Assembly (NCBI GenBank): GCA_903813345.2
Contig: CAIIXF020000012.1
Location: 29,896,184-29,960,183, forward strand
DNA length: 64,000 nucleotides
From: Owenia fusiformis
Taxonomy: Eukaryota > Annelida > Polychaeta > Sabellida > Oweniidae
Direction of reading: 5' to 3'
The position numbers and the translations under genes are program-made. Positions 24,130-37,041 of this stretch are shown piece by piece; position 1 is the stretch's first letter, and each line of letters begins with the position of its first letter. The notes under the pieces are model-generated. The model had not been told where the DNA came from. It searched no databases and saw only the letters and a list, made by a program, of their open reading frames with translations.

Positions 24130-25003
24130 CACTCCCCTCCATAAGTTTAGCAACCTTAGCTCCCCATTGAACTACGTGTTAAAGCCTCTTTACCTTTGAA
24201 TTTTTATCTACTTAACCTGCGATGAAAATACCTATACTATTGATGGAAACGTAATTTGACTTTATTTCCAATACCTCCAAACTTTCTCAATTTTTTCCTC
24301 AATTATAATAAGTCAGAAATAGATGATTTTGATGAATTCTTTAAAATCGACATTCCCATCTTAACCAATGGGAAATGTTAGGTTTGCCGCAAGTCATATG
24401 ACAGAATATTCATCCATCCGAGTCTTTGCAAAAAATACGAATTAGGCAGGCAAATGAATTTGCTAACTTTATTTAACAAAAAATTGATATGTTTCTTCAG
24501 GTTCAACAAAGTTATAGGACTTTAAAGTAAAAGTTGTTTTTAAAAAAAACTCTTCCATTGAAATAACACAGGAGGCAAAAAATGATTTTCAAAAATGACT
24601 TTGAAGCGCTGTAACTTAAGTATTCATAAATAAACTAAACATTCAGTGTACAAAAAAATAAGACAATTTAATTTTCTATATAAAAATATTTTTTGCTGAA
24701 TCTTTTACTGAAAAATTATACTGATTTCTGATTTGCCCCGAACCCTCCATTTCCCATTGGATTACATGGGAATGACGATTTTCAAAAATTCATCAAATTT
24801 ATCATCAATTTTCGACCTATTGTAATTGAGGGAAAAAAAATTGAGAAAATTTGGAGGTATTCGAAATAAAGTCAAGTTACGTTTCCATCAATATTATAAG
24901 TTATTTCATCGCCAGTTAAGTAAATTAAAATTCAAACGTAAAGAGGCTTTAATACGTAGTTCAATGGGGGGGGCTAAGGTTGCCAAACTTATGGAGGGGA
25001 GTG
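24130..25003. mobile_element. Palindromic MITE upstream of gene C (copy of 4913-5752)
   Basis: Same CACTCCCCTCC ends and same position relative to the FReD gene as the copy upstream of A. The left flank is TA; the right flank has drifted to TT. It was carried along in the A/C duplication, since both copies share insertion point and inner sequence. Confidence 0.72.
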
Positions 25004-25004
25004 T

Positions 25005-27184
25005 TAGATATAATAATTTGTCATGCGTGGAACATTTCTCAAAATGATCTAATTGAAAATCTAGAATTATATAAACAAAGCATAAACTATGATTTAATGA
25101 TTGGCGATCCGTGAAATATTACTCAAGAAGCAGTGAACCGAATTGAAAACGATGGGTTATGTTTTATCACTTGGCTGAACAAAATGCATACACGTTTTGG
25201 AATTTAGTTGTAATATTCTTTATAGACATGTCGTAGAGAAAACCTATCCGAACCTTGGAACTACTAGTAAGTAATTTTCCGAATGAGCTCCACAGAACGC
25301 TATAGACATGATAGATATAATATTCACACATAGCTAGTCAATCCGAACACAGTATTCCTTATAATTGCAGTACATTATATCACCAATCTACGCATCCGAG
25401 GTCATTCCTTGTTGCTGTTCAGGTGATAACTTGACTACACTGCTTTGCCAATCTGAACCAGCGTATCCATGAAAAAAGGCCTTTATTTTTCTCCTTTTGT
25501 GACTGTAACGTGAACACTACTGAACTGATTTGGTCCAAAATTCAATTGAGACATGCCTTTTGAGTGTAGTTTTGCCAAGAATTTGAACTTGAAAATACGT
25601 TTAGACTCCAGTACCGTTTTATGTTCCAAACACATAATGTGGGGATCATATTGTCAGTGTTGCCTCATTAATCTCAAAAGAAGACTCATGATATAATTAT
25701 AATGTATAGCACCGATGATACTTATGGTTTGACAGCAGGTTGGCAATGTGAGATCATCTGAGGCACTGAAGGCATATCAGGGTTGACAGGTCTTGAAAAG
25801 TTTGAAAATATAGTTTAATCATTTACTTCTTTTCTTGACTTGAAAAACCTTTTGGACATTTTTAATGCCTGACTAGTTATTCATCTTGCGATTTTAAAGA
25901 TGTAAATTTCCCGCCATTTTAGAAACAAAAGGTAAGATTTTAGATTATCAAATATAACATTTAACATAGTAAAACTAGGCAAACGTCATATTATTTTAAT
26001 CATTCAATCGATGATTTTATGCCATTTAAACTTTAAAGGAATTTTGAAAGGTTCATGTAGGTTTTTGCAAACTTTTTCAGAGGGTTATATCTTGGATTAT
26101 GACGATTTTCTGACCATGAATACATCTTTGAGATGTATTCATTATCATAAAAAAGTATATACTATGTTAATAAAGTCAATAAGACTCAATAATAAGACTC
26201 AATAAGACAATAAGAGATATTTAGCCAGCAATCAACCCATCCACATACTTTTTTAAAGATGTTGATCACATTTTACAACTAAAACTGATTTGCATTCGCT
26301 TGTTAAGAATTTCATTTCAAAGTAAAAATAATTCAATGATTATGAATCAAATGTTTACAAAAGCTCCTATCCAAATGAAGGGTATTGCATCCAATATATG
26401 TACTTGCCCAGCACATAATATAAAATAATCCATATTTTATCATTAATTGTTTAAATCCAACACATCACTTTACATAAAGATATTAAATACCATTTAAACC
26501 ATTTATAAAGTCCTCTTAAACCATTTACGATAATTCTCGACTCCTCTTAATTTAAGGCATTCATGATATAAGCCATACATGTACAGTCCTCACTTAAAGC
26601 GTAACAATCCGAAGATGACCGAAAATAGCCCAACCCAACCTCTAACTCTAATCCCTCACTATAAAACATCAGAATTTTGTTCGGCCATCGGCTACGATAG
26701 GGCGATGCCCTTTTTATTTAAACACCAGAATAACGTTTTTGGAATTAATATAGACTTGCTACAGTGTATGCTGTTTTTCTCCTCTGTTGAGAATTGCAAA
26801 ATGATTTTCTACAAATCATATTTTCTGCCCTCCCCGTCCCAATTTTGAAATATTACAATTAATTTATACATTTTTATTGGCCATTACATCATTTTAGGTC
26901 AATTTTTGCACACAATTCAGGATAACATGAAGTTGAATGAGATAAGTATGCTGACAATCACAGGAAAGACAATTTTAGAAAAATTCAAGACAGAGAAATA
27001 CAATCATTCGCATTATTTGTTAAAGAGTACAACGAAGTGAGAAATGTGAATTATAAGAGCGATATTCATAATTTGAGGTGGTTCTAGGCTGTGCAATTGT
27101 TTTATCAATAAACTATGTTATTTTTGAATGTCAGCCAGCTCATTAGCGCCTACTAATCTAAATGTAGATTTGTTGCAATGTATA
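25005..27184. other. Intergenic DNA between the gene C block and the next element
   Basis: 25005-25460 copies 5755-6200 and 26530-27185 copies 7790-8390. The central part, 25460-26530, is unique in the window and holds no gene I can recognise. Confidence 0.45.
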
Positions 27185-27187
27185 TAT

Positions 27188-30100
27188 TAGACTGTGGACT
27201 ATTCTGTAGAAGTGCTCTAGGAATGCATCCTTCTTTTCATGGAAGGTCACACATTCCAACATATTTCAAACAATCTGTATGATAATACTGGACACTTTCT
27301 GGGTAGTTGCACTTCATGTTGGGGTGGCAGACAGCCCTCAGGCCAATTTATACCCCTACCCCAACAAAACCTTGGGGGTACTTTAATACCACCCAATAAA
27401 AAGAATACTAATGCATATCAGATATTCATTGTTTTAAAGTGGGTAGGGCATGCCATGGTTAGTCAGTGCCAGAGATTTCCAATCTCTGACTTATATGGTA
27501 ACCATGGAAACAGTATTTATATCTCACAATCTTCTCAATTTGACCCCGTCCCAAATGTGTCCTTTAGTTCTCAAAGTGAAATATTTGCAAATCTGTTTGG
27601 ATTTTGTGGCTGCTACTTCGTCAAAAGTTGAATTAATATGTATGTATTCACACACATATCACTAAAAACTTGATATAATGATCCCATAAATTAATAATAT
27701 TTATCACATGTAGTCACACACAACTGCTTTAAGGGAAAAGTGGGCGTGGCACTTTTTGGTACTTGTGTAATTGTCGCAGCATTAAATGAAAAATACATAT
27801 CAAACTAACAACAATTGACATTTAATTAGCATCTACTAACATTGTGTAACATTCTAATATGTTCATTATCATTATTAGATACTTTGAATAGTACTATTTT
27901 ATATAAGTGTTATCATGACCTTTCCCTTTCATAGGTCATCAATGGTCAAATTAACTTTTAGTCTTTTAGACTTTTAGAGGTCCTTAGTCTTTTCAGTTTG
28001 TCAAAGTCATATTCATTGACGTGTACCTACAACGGTTCCATCGATCAAGAGGTATGAGTTAAAATTGATTAATACATTTGTCAGGGTTAGAGCCATTTTA
28101 TGCAATTGAAAAGTAATGGACTGTTCCATCCTTTGAGTATGATGTTATCTCATGCTGGTGTGATTTGCATACTTGTAACAGTTATGACTTGGATTAAGTT
28201 ATATGAACTCATTTATCATAAAACAACCCTTCACTAGTATCTCTCATAATACCTCTAAATCATCTTCATATTCATGGCCTTAATCGAGAAGGAGGGAGGG
28301 GTTACAAACAGAGGGCACTGACAATTTGTAACAGAGCAAGGACACTGATCAGCACCAAGCGAAGGCAACGGCCGTAATCTTCGCATCTAAGATGGCGAAC
28401 GGTAATTGTCGATTTAGATATTTTTTATTTTCATTGAATTACACTACTTTAGAGTTCAATGATATCTCACTCCGCTTTAAAAGGGAAGGTAATACTAACT
28501 AGTAAAGGGGATGTAGTAAACATAAATAAATGATAGGTGAAATGTTATGCTCTGCCTTAATACATAACTAAGATTTCTTATTTTCTCGGACAAATGGTGT
28601 CTCACAATTGACTTACTGATTCTATTATCAATACATCAACATCAGGTAATGCATGATCTATCCAATGGATTAAAGATAATACTTGATTCTAATATGGCAA
28701 AATAAATCATTCCATGTATGGTAATTGTCGATTAAGATATTTTTTATTTTCATTGAATTAAACTACTTTAGAGTTCAATGATATCTCACTCCGCTTAAAT
28801 ACTTGATTCTAATATGGCAAAATAAATCATTCCATATATGAATTGCATAGTGCATCATTTTGCAGATATTATATGATGCATTCATTGACTCATGGTTAAC
28901 AAGGTACGAATATAACTCCTTTTAGTATTTCACAAAATGAGCCTGGCCATGGGAAACCCGGTCTTATCACAAAAATTAAAAGTGTGCTACAGAGCCAAAA
29001 ATGTGCTCAAATAATGAAATATAAACAATTTACACATTTCCAAAATGCTGTACCTTCACTGATTCCTTCAATATGGATAGTGGTTTGCTATGTTGAAACT
29101 TAAAATAATATCTAAACAAATCTGTTTAGTGTATAAGAACAATAAAAGTAAATATGTTTAATATCAATTATTATTAGACATATGAATATAACCTAAAATA
29201 AGAAATCTAGTTCTCGTATTCCATTTTAAAATTGGTTGAATGATTTTGGCACAGTAGAAATGATGACAGTCATAATTTATAACTTATACCTAAGTAACTA
29301 AATATTATACGTAATATACCCTGATGCTGTAACATAAATGGTCCTTTATAATCAGGTATGACTGAAATTGGACAAGATCTTATAAGGTTACAGTTTCCAT
29401 ATAACGTATGTTTCATATTACTACCCCAAATGTCCATACCAGTAGTTATGTTTATGAGTCATAATCCCTCATAGTTTATGATGGCAAATGCCTATCCTTG
29501 TCTAGACAATTACATGCCCCCCCCCCCCCCTCCCACACTAAAACTCCATTTTCTTTATCAATCTTTCTACTTCTGTTAATATTCTCTGTCCGGATTCCCC
29601 AATTGTACATACTGTCAAGTAAACATCTAAATAGGATAGTTCTAGCTATTGCTGTTGTTTTGAAATGTTGCCTTTTCTTGGGGAAAAATTGTTTCAATTC
29701 TGACGGAAGTTTCTGGCCAATATCATTCAATTTACCAATATCCAAAAGCAGAGTTTCGAAATGCACTTTGTGCTTGTAATTTCAGTTTTTACTAGAATCA
29801 GAATCTTATTCTACAAAACGGGTGTTCATGGAAGTAGCACTAATTATTACATCATTGATATTAATCGTGTGATTTGATTGGCTAATTCAGTACCATGGGA
29901 CTAAAAATACCATAGCGTATTTCACAGCTCCCTGAATTATTGGCATGTAAAACATGTATCCCTTATTGTCCTGCGTATTGCCCGCCTAGGGATTTTGACA
30001 ACTGCACCTTCAATGATTTTTGCAACATGTATTGCCCACAGCCCGTAGGTATTGCCCTCCATAGAATGAAATATTTGCTTAATATTTATTACTGTTTCGG

Positions 30101-31877
30101 GCTAAATATCAATTTTGTTATAAACTGAGCAAAACGCCACCTTTAACATGCAGCTAATTCTCCCATCTAACCAACAGAGCCTCTTTTAACATACCAAAAC
30201 TGATTCAATTTATTCAATCAAATCTAAAATGGTAATACCTTTTTACTGCTTCGAACTTCCTTATATTTTATACCATTGGAGTAGGATGTTTGTCTCTTTC
30301 AATTGATACTTTCACCAGAAACATGGATATCACTAATTTTGATTCATATTTAAAATGGCATGCATGAATAGACCTGTGTATTTTATACCAAATAGAGACA
30401 CTTCCCTGGAAAGTTCTAAATCTCTCTATGTAAACAGCCTAGTTTCCCACATCCCTTGTTGACTTTGCTCCCATATTTCCTGCGAAGCTGTGGAACAGTT
30501 CTCTTGTTCTTCACAATATTCTATTTTACTGTAAATCAATGAATAAGGCCAATTCATATCACTGGGTTCCCTAGGTCATTTAAATGCCTTGCAATTTTCA
30601 ATCAGCAATAAAGAATAATGGGTTAAATTATCAAATAATGAAAAAGTTGCAAATGATGAGATTTGCTATATAGCTTTAAAATCTTGCTGAAGTATAGTTT
30701 AACTATAGGTTAACAGGCTAATTTCTCATTGACATAATTTTAAAGAATCTTAAACATTGACTTATTGTTTCAGTGGTCCTTTTAAAGTTTATGTATACAC
30801 AATTTGAACAACATCCAGTCTCAAACACAATCTGATTATCATCAAGTTTCAAACACAATCTGAACATCATCAAATTCATTGCAAATGCAGGTTTACTTTA
30901 ATCCAACAGAATGAATATGGTAAATCAATAGACTAAGTGAAATATGTCAAGTCAATGTTAAACACTAGTATATAGCCCAACTAGCACAAGTGCTGCCATC
31001 TACCTACTAGTATCAATCCACCTATCCATATACATAGCACCTAATGAGGTCACTACTTCAAGTAAAGCTTTTCCCCTGTCTATGGTAAAAAATAAATGAA
31101 ACAGAAAAGTTAGTTGTCACCATTGGTGATGCCCACCTTCTATGGTATAGGGATAAAAGGAAGGTTCATGATAACACTTACATAAAATATCTTCAGTATC
31201 TTATAATGATAATGAACATATTACAATGTTACACAATGTTAGTAGATGATAATTAAATGTCAATTGTTGTTAGTGTAATATGTATTTTTCGCTTAATGCT
31301 GCAACAATTACGCAAGTACCAAAAAGTGTCACGCCCACTTTTCCCTAAAAGTAGTTGTGTGTGACTATATTTGATAAATATTATTGATTTATTGGAGCAT
31401 TATATCAACTTTCTAGTGCTTTAGTGTGAATATATACATATTTATACAACTTTTGACTAAGTGGTAGCCACAAATTCCGAACAAATTTGCAAATATTTCA
31501 CTTTGAGAGCTAAGGGACATATTTGGGAGGAGGTCAAATTGAGAGGATATTGAGATATAAATACTGTTTCCATGCTAACCATATAAGTTAGAGATTGGAA
31601 ATTTCTTGCACTGACTAATCATAGTATGCCCTGCCTACTAAAAAACTATGAATGTATGACATGCATTAGTATTCTTTTTATTAGGTGGTATTAAAGTACC
31701 CCCAAGGTTTTCTTGGGGTGGGGTATAAATTGGCCTGAGCGCCGTCTGCCACCCCTACATGAAGTCCAACTACCCAGAAAGTACCCAGCATAATCATACA
31801 GACTGTTTGAAATATGTTGGAATGTGTGACCTTCCATGAAAGCAGAAGTTACAATTATCAGAGTAGTCCACAGTCTA
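27188..31877. mobile_element. 4.7-kb TAG-ended DNA element with ~750-bp inverted repeats (copy 2, complete)
   Basis: The left end TAGACTGTGGACTATTCTG and right end CAGAGTAGTCCACAGTCTA are flanked by TAT at 27185-27187 and 31878-31880. Arms 27188-27945 and about 31120-31877 are inverted copies. The element separates the shared unit flank ending at 27185 from the 3' end of gene D. The interior repeats 104-2961 and holds no transposase-like frame. The 3-bp A/T target duplication and TAG terminus resemble the gene B insertion. Confidence 0.72.
28402..28845 (+). repeat. Local direct repeats
   Basis: A roughly 80-bp unit with GGTAATTGTCGATT...CACTCCGCTT stands at 28402-28483 and again at 28720-28800. 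A second unit, ACTTGATTCTAATATGGC and about 25 more bases, repeats at 28680 and 28801. The overlap suggests a replication-slippage or staggered duplication event inside the large element. Confidence 0.55.
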
Positions 31878-32041
31878 TATGTATGTTTATATATATGTAT
31901 GTTGAGCAGCGTGTGTGCGTATGTGGGAATATATAAGCGCAAATGCCAAAGGGTAAAAAAATAGGGTAGGGTGCTTCCACCGGTGTGTCTGAGCGTTAAC
32001 ATCAGCTGCCTCTAGTCAGATCGACCGACAAAACAACCTTT

Positions 32042-32140
32042 TTAGGGTTGTCGAGTTGGCCGAGAGGGCTTGAGCGCCAGCAGGGTCAGGCTAGGCGATT
32101 GGGTGCCATAACCACGAGGTTACGAGTTCGAGACACATGT
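32042..32140 (+). repeat. tRNA-derived SINE-like head (copy 2)
   Basis: The fuller of the two copies, with A-box TTGGCCGAGAGGG and B-box region GAGGTTACGAGTTCGAGAC. It lies in the 3' flank of gene D, as copy 1 does for gene A. Confidence 0.45.
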
Positions 32141-32216
32141 GCTCCTTGTGTTTATTCATTTACAGTGCATGGATTTTATTTCACAAAACTATTTCAAAAT
32201 TAGCTATGTTAATTCA

Positions 32217-32222
32217 TTTATT
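32217..32222 (-). terminator. Candidate poly(A) signal of gene D
   Basis: AATAAA on the minus strand 50 bp past the stop codon, aligned with that of gene A. Confidence 0.5.
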
Positions 32223-32271
32223 CCCTCGAATGTCAAGAAACATATCACAATTGACCAGATGTTTTCAAAAT

Positions 32272-35200
32272 TTAGATAATACGATATATCTTCATTGATG
32301 CCTCTTTGAATGAGTAATAATTGTTGTCTGGAGTACCAATAACAGAGCCCCAGTGTTTCCACGTTACACATGAACCAAACTGGGGACAAACTGGTCCTTT
32401 TTGGTAGATGCCAAATAAAGCCACGACACCACAGTTGGTATACCACCATGCACCTTTGCGATGTATAGCACAATTTACAGTTTCGTGTGAGTCATTGTCA
32501 TTGTCATGTGTAGAGAACTGTTGGCCATTATGCGGTGTGAGGCTGTCCCCCATAGTCCCAGTAAAACCTCCAATGGTCAGACGATATTTGTCAGATCTGT
32601 CAATTTGAAAGATCGAACACTCGGCAAACTTTGCTTCACTTGATGGACCTGGCCACATTGCGAGATCGACCCGAACTTTGTAGCTGCCCTGCATCAATAC
32701 ACTTGCAAGGTTATCAAGTCCGATAAAATGTTCTTTTCCGGCATACCCAAAGCCATGCTGATATTCAGTCCATGAACGATTGAAGTCTTCCGTGCCGTCA
32801 AATCGTTTAAAGATATACATCCAGCCCTGGTCGCAATAGGCACTAAATATTCGGCCCTCTTTTGTTTTTATGTTTCTTACACCAGTGAATGATGGATCAG
32901 AATTACAGTCCTCAACATATCGATCTGCAATTAAAAAATACATTTAATTTTGGAATTTTTATGGAATCTGAATACACTACATGTAGTTTCTTTGAATGTT
33001 CTCAGACATCACATTATGTAAAAACAAACTAAACGTTCTGCATACACAGGGGTGTATTCAGTATTTTGTGTTAGGGGCGGGGGGCGTTTGATAATCACTG
33101 TGAGCGAAGCGTACCGCGTGAATGAGCGTAGCGAACGAGCATGAGAATAGGCGGGTCTTGGAGTTCTTCCCCTCAAAAAAATTCTAAAATTGAATATCAT
33201 TTGGTGCATTCTGACAAATTTCGGAGCGTAGGTCCAATTTCCGGGTTTGATTTCAGCATATATGCTTAATTGACAACCCATAGCCATCTATTTTGATTTC
33301 CAGTTAAGATTCTGACTTTTTAGAGGGGGGGGGGCTGCGCACCCGTCTCGATCCGCCAGTAATATACGCAGCATACTATGCCATTGGTAGTTCTATGGCT
33401 GGTCTTCTGATGGATGGGTCGTGCGAGGCGGCGCAATCGGGGAGCATGCCCCCAGAAAATTAGACCCTCTCTGGTGCATTCTGAACATATCTCAGAACAA
33501 CATTTCCAATAATTAAAAACAAGAAAAATTTTATGACTTTTATGAAAATATACATTTTGCACTTATTCTTCAAAGTATCTACATACTGTATGGGTTCCTG
33601 AGAAACTATACATGATACATGGTGAGAAAATAGAGGCTGACGGTTATCCGGTTATACGGTTTCGGTACGGAATTGAGCATTTACCGGTATTGAAATTATT
33701 AACCGGTTAACCGACGCTGATCCCCGGGGGAATAAAAGACACGTCGTTTTTTAACTATTTCGTTTAATTTCCACTTTCACGATGCGTACATTTACATAGA
33801 TATGTCCATGTTTGGCAGTTCAGGTGTGATGTCCATGTTTGGCAGTTCGGGTGTAGTAGCTTCATGCTCAGGCTCAGATTTTGTTGTAGTTTTGTTTGGC
33901 AGTTCCGGTGTAGTTGTAGTGTCAACGCCAGATCCAGAAACTGAATTATGTTTTTAATAGTCATTTACGAACAACAAGGCATTGACAACCTCAGGTTGAA
34001 GTCGTGTCCGTTTTTAAGTGATGGTGTTGCCAGCTGCACTGAACTGGCGTTCACTTGACACGGATGACGCGGGAATAGCATGATATGTTTCAGCCAAACT
34101 CGCCACATCAGGATGTTTTCCTCCGTTTACTTTCCAGAATTCAAGACAGTCAATAAAATCTATTTTACCTACCCCATCCCCAAGTATACTGCACGTCGCT
34201 TGCTATTGATACAGTTGAGAAATGCTTTGAAATGTTATTTAATTTAAAACTAAAAATACATCTTGATTCGTAAGATAGTTACATACTATTTCGTGAAGTT
34301 CATCAGTATGGGTTCAAATCGGTCTTGCAACATGTATGCATATAGACTTGAGAAGCTACGGAGAGAGTTAGGAACAAAGTGGGGGTGGCAGCGCATTGGC
34401 ATTTTATCTTACATATTTTTACCGGTATTTCTATGAGAAATGACATCTTCTATGCTTAATATAGACTAGATACTGACATAGTATCATTTCTGTCATCAAT
34501 ACACTTTCACTTTAATTAGCTCTAGAGCTTTTAATTCTAGGCTCGGTTTCAAATGTAAAAAAATTGGGGGAAGGGGAGGGGAAGGGGGCGGTCGGCCCCA
34601 ACCCCCCCCCCCCCTTCTGACGCCGATGTACATGTAATCAATGATTCCCGTTGATACCCTACGCTCCTTACATTCCTATATTGACTTCATAATATGCACT
34701 CTTAAATCTTTCCGTTTATGTTGTGAAAAACATTGCAAGCTTCACCTCTATTATCATAAAATTATGAACTCTCAGATGAGTGTATTATCCTTACTCGATT
34801 TTTTTTATCTCGTGGTATGAGGAAAGTAGTTCTTTTAGAAACCTGTTTTGGGACTTCAATGGTATACTACAGCATCAACTTTGGATAGAATGCTCTCATT
34901 TGCTGGCATATACTGCCCAGAATAACTGGGAAGCATGTGATAACAGTGAACGGTAAAATATTAGGGATTATTTTCTGCGGATGGATGACCTTGATAGTGC
35001 TGAATTGGTCAATGTACATAAATATGATGACGTTTTGGTACTCGTATTATGTAAGATAGCAGAACTTTTGATTTTCGTTGGATATTTTTGTTGAAATGTA
35101 AGATAGCTGCGATTTGAGAAATTCTAATTCGAACTTTGTCAATTTAACAGTCATCTCAATGGTACAAAAAGTAATGAAAATTCTACCGATTGACAACAAG

Positions 35201-35471
35201 ATGGTATGTCGATAAGTCGATACGGTATGTGTTGTTAAAATGTGCTATTTTGTAATTCTTCAACAGCAGGAGAGGAAGGAATACTAATTACAAAGATTTT
35301 AGCATCAGTATACTCACCAAAATGGAAATGTCGACCATTGTTTGAACATCCATCCAAACTATCTTCAATAGTTTCCTTTATTTCATTCTTCATCTCTGCA
35401 AGGAAAATGTCCTCCTCACTATGTGCTTTTACAGCAAAAACAAGAGCCATCAAAATGGTGAAATTCTTCAT
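32272..35471 (-). CDS. Secreted fibrinogen-related-domain protein D (two exons)
   Basis: Exon 1 is 35318-35471 and exon 2 is 32272-32924 (268 aa, phase-1 intron of 2.4 kb). The exon 1 donor is GTGAGT. The start MKNFTILMALVFAVKAHS opens a signal peptide; an open frame continues upstream, but alignment with genes A-C supports this Met. The stalk keeps the NEIKETIEDS helix but has Phe where A-C have the first Cys, leaving only Cys42. The FReD is nearly that of gene A: DNDND, GAWWYTNC, VVALFGIYQKGPVCP, loop QFGS. It has EDFNRSW instead of FYRSW and an unusual extra Cys (AECSIFQ) where others have Tyr. The intron carries an hAT relic, a GAGCGNAGCG-rich repeat near 33095-33160 and a G-rich tract. 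Confidence 0.87.
33631..34433 (-). mobile_element. hAT-superfamily relic in the intron of gene D
   Basis: The left end TAGAGGCTGACGGTTATCC and flanks TGAGAAAA (33623-33630) and TGAGAAAT (34434-34441) give an 8-bp hAT-type target duplication with one mismatch. Minus-strand translation at about 33955-34155 shows the hAT C-terminal dimerisation motif: LEFWKVNGGKHPDVASLA, IPASSVSSERQFSAAGN, then TRLQPEVVNALLFV. A TAA stop replaces an expected Lys before RTRLQP. The catalytic core is missing and the right terminal repeat is partly deleted compared with the unit 2 copy. Confidence 0.78.
34566..34590 (+). other. G-quadruplex-type tract in the intron of gene D
   Basis: Four G runs of 4-5 separated by 1-2 A, followed by a long C run that could pair with it. 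The template-strand context is transcribed as C-rich RNA, so any effect would be at DNA level. Confidence 0.4.
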
Positions 35472-36006
35472 TTTCAGAAATGTCAGATCCTGTAAAAGTG
35501 TCTGTTTAGCGCAGACTCTGACTGTTATTTTGAAACAAAGTTGCAATCGGTCTTTATTAGTCACTGACAATACTTTTACTGAGAAAACTTGGATATGTGC
35601 GTAGTTTTCAGAAAATACGTTCATAATAACATTTGGTTTATTTTGATTTATTGCTGTTCATGTATTATGATTGGTTGGTTATGAAATCAGTTGTCAGCAT
35701 TTTGCCAATTGGCATTGTAATTTGAACAACCGTACAATTCAAAATTAAACATAGCAATATGACAAAAACGAAAATTGATGGTGCTGTGGATTGAAATCTA
35801 ATATGTAACCAATAGGAAACAGGGAAGCTCGAGAAGGCGGGCCTTAAAGTTTTGACATGAATCGATGTGTGCTCTAAATGTGAAAGTGGGCAATCTTTGA
35901 TTAACGATGTAGTAAAATGAATGAATCGTAGCAAATGTGACCCATGCATTGTAGGGTCATAATTCAATCATGAAGTGTAGAGATGTACATTCCAAACCAG
36001 AAAGTA

Positions 36007-37039
36007 CAAGGGTTGTTCAAAAAGTTGTGCACACATATGTCTGATTGTGAGAATAATGGACAAATCTTGCTCACAGTTGGTATGTATGTGTCAATATCTT
36101 ATTCCCTTACACTGTCAAAGTTTCATGTATATATGCGCTTACTACTAAACATTTTACGGTTGCTATAGTAACCACGGTGATGACGCTATGGTCCATATAT
36201 CATTTTGTAAAAGATAACTAGTTACAAATAAAGATCAATGTTACTAAGCATGCTAAATTAACTTTCATAAACTGTCAATTTAAATTTAAACGTTCTCATG
36301 GAAAATGTGAATCTTATCTCAATATTTCCCATCTTGTTTTCTTTGGTTATGTCAAAGAATGACCGTAAACTTACTCTTCAACGATCTTGAACAAATCACC
36401 TGATTTTTTAAAGTTATCAAAGTTCTCATGAATTCAGGAAATATTGGAGAATATGGCTCGGCATAATAAAGTTGGAGCAGAAAACATTGATAGAATAATA
36501 CATGATAAAGAATGGGGAAACAGTATTACACAAGTTATATTCATTCATGATAAAGACATGTTGCATATGATGACTCCAATAAGGTTTGCTAAGTATTCCA
36601 AGATAGAATAAGAGAAGGGAAATACATTGAGGGTAGCTGTAGTTATGAGAGGGTTTGACATCCTATAGGTAGAATGGTTCAGACATTTGCTTATGGACTG
36701 GACGTAGTGCTGCAAGTATAATGCATTACTGAAAAGGTAAATATAAATTAGTTATAATATAACCTGATTAACAGCTGAAAGAGCGAAGATTGATGGAATC
36801 ATTTCAGTATACAAAAGCATTCACAAAATCAATTCAATCTAATTACGTCATATGTACCATGGGGCCATTGGTTCAAATTTTGAAGTCAATGTATCCCAGG
36901 AAGTGTATTGCTTATAGTCCTGAAATTTCATATAAGCTTGTAAGAAGGATAATACTATATCTGTATGAAATTTCACATAAAAATAATAAAATGTCTTCTC
37001 TTGTGAAGCTGTCGTGCAAGACTTTTCGAACGACCCTTG
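36007..37039. mobile_element. Mariner-like relic, TA target, unit 1
   Basis: Ends CAAGGGTTGTTCAAAAAGT and CTTTTCGAACGACCCTTG are flanked by TA at 36005-36006 and 37040-37041. The interior keeps short open frames but no transposase motif I can name. The unit 2 copy is split by the 6.1-kb insertion. Confidence 0.6.
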
Positions 37040-37041
37040 TA

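Noticed and set aside
24826-25047. 73-aa basic ORF
   Set aside because: It covers the right arm of the palindromic MITE upstream of gene C and is open by chance.
27239-27631. 130-aa ORF at the left arm of the 4.7-kb element
   Set aside because: It is the inverted-repeat arm. The matching arm at about 31691-32002 gives different, broken frames, and no domain is recognised.
29476-29779. Overlapping ORFs on both strands around a C-rich tract
   Set aside because: Low-complexity sequence within the large element. The first copy near 600-850 lacks the same frames because of small differences, so coding is not conserved.
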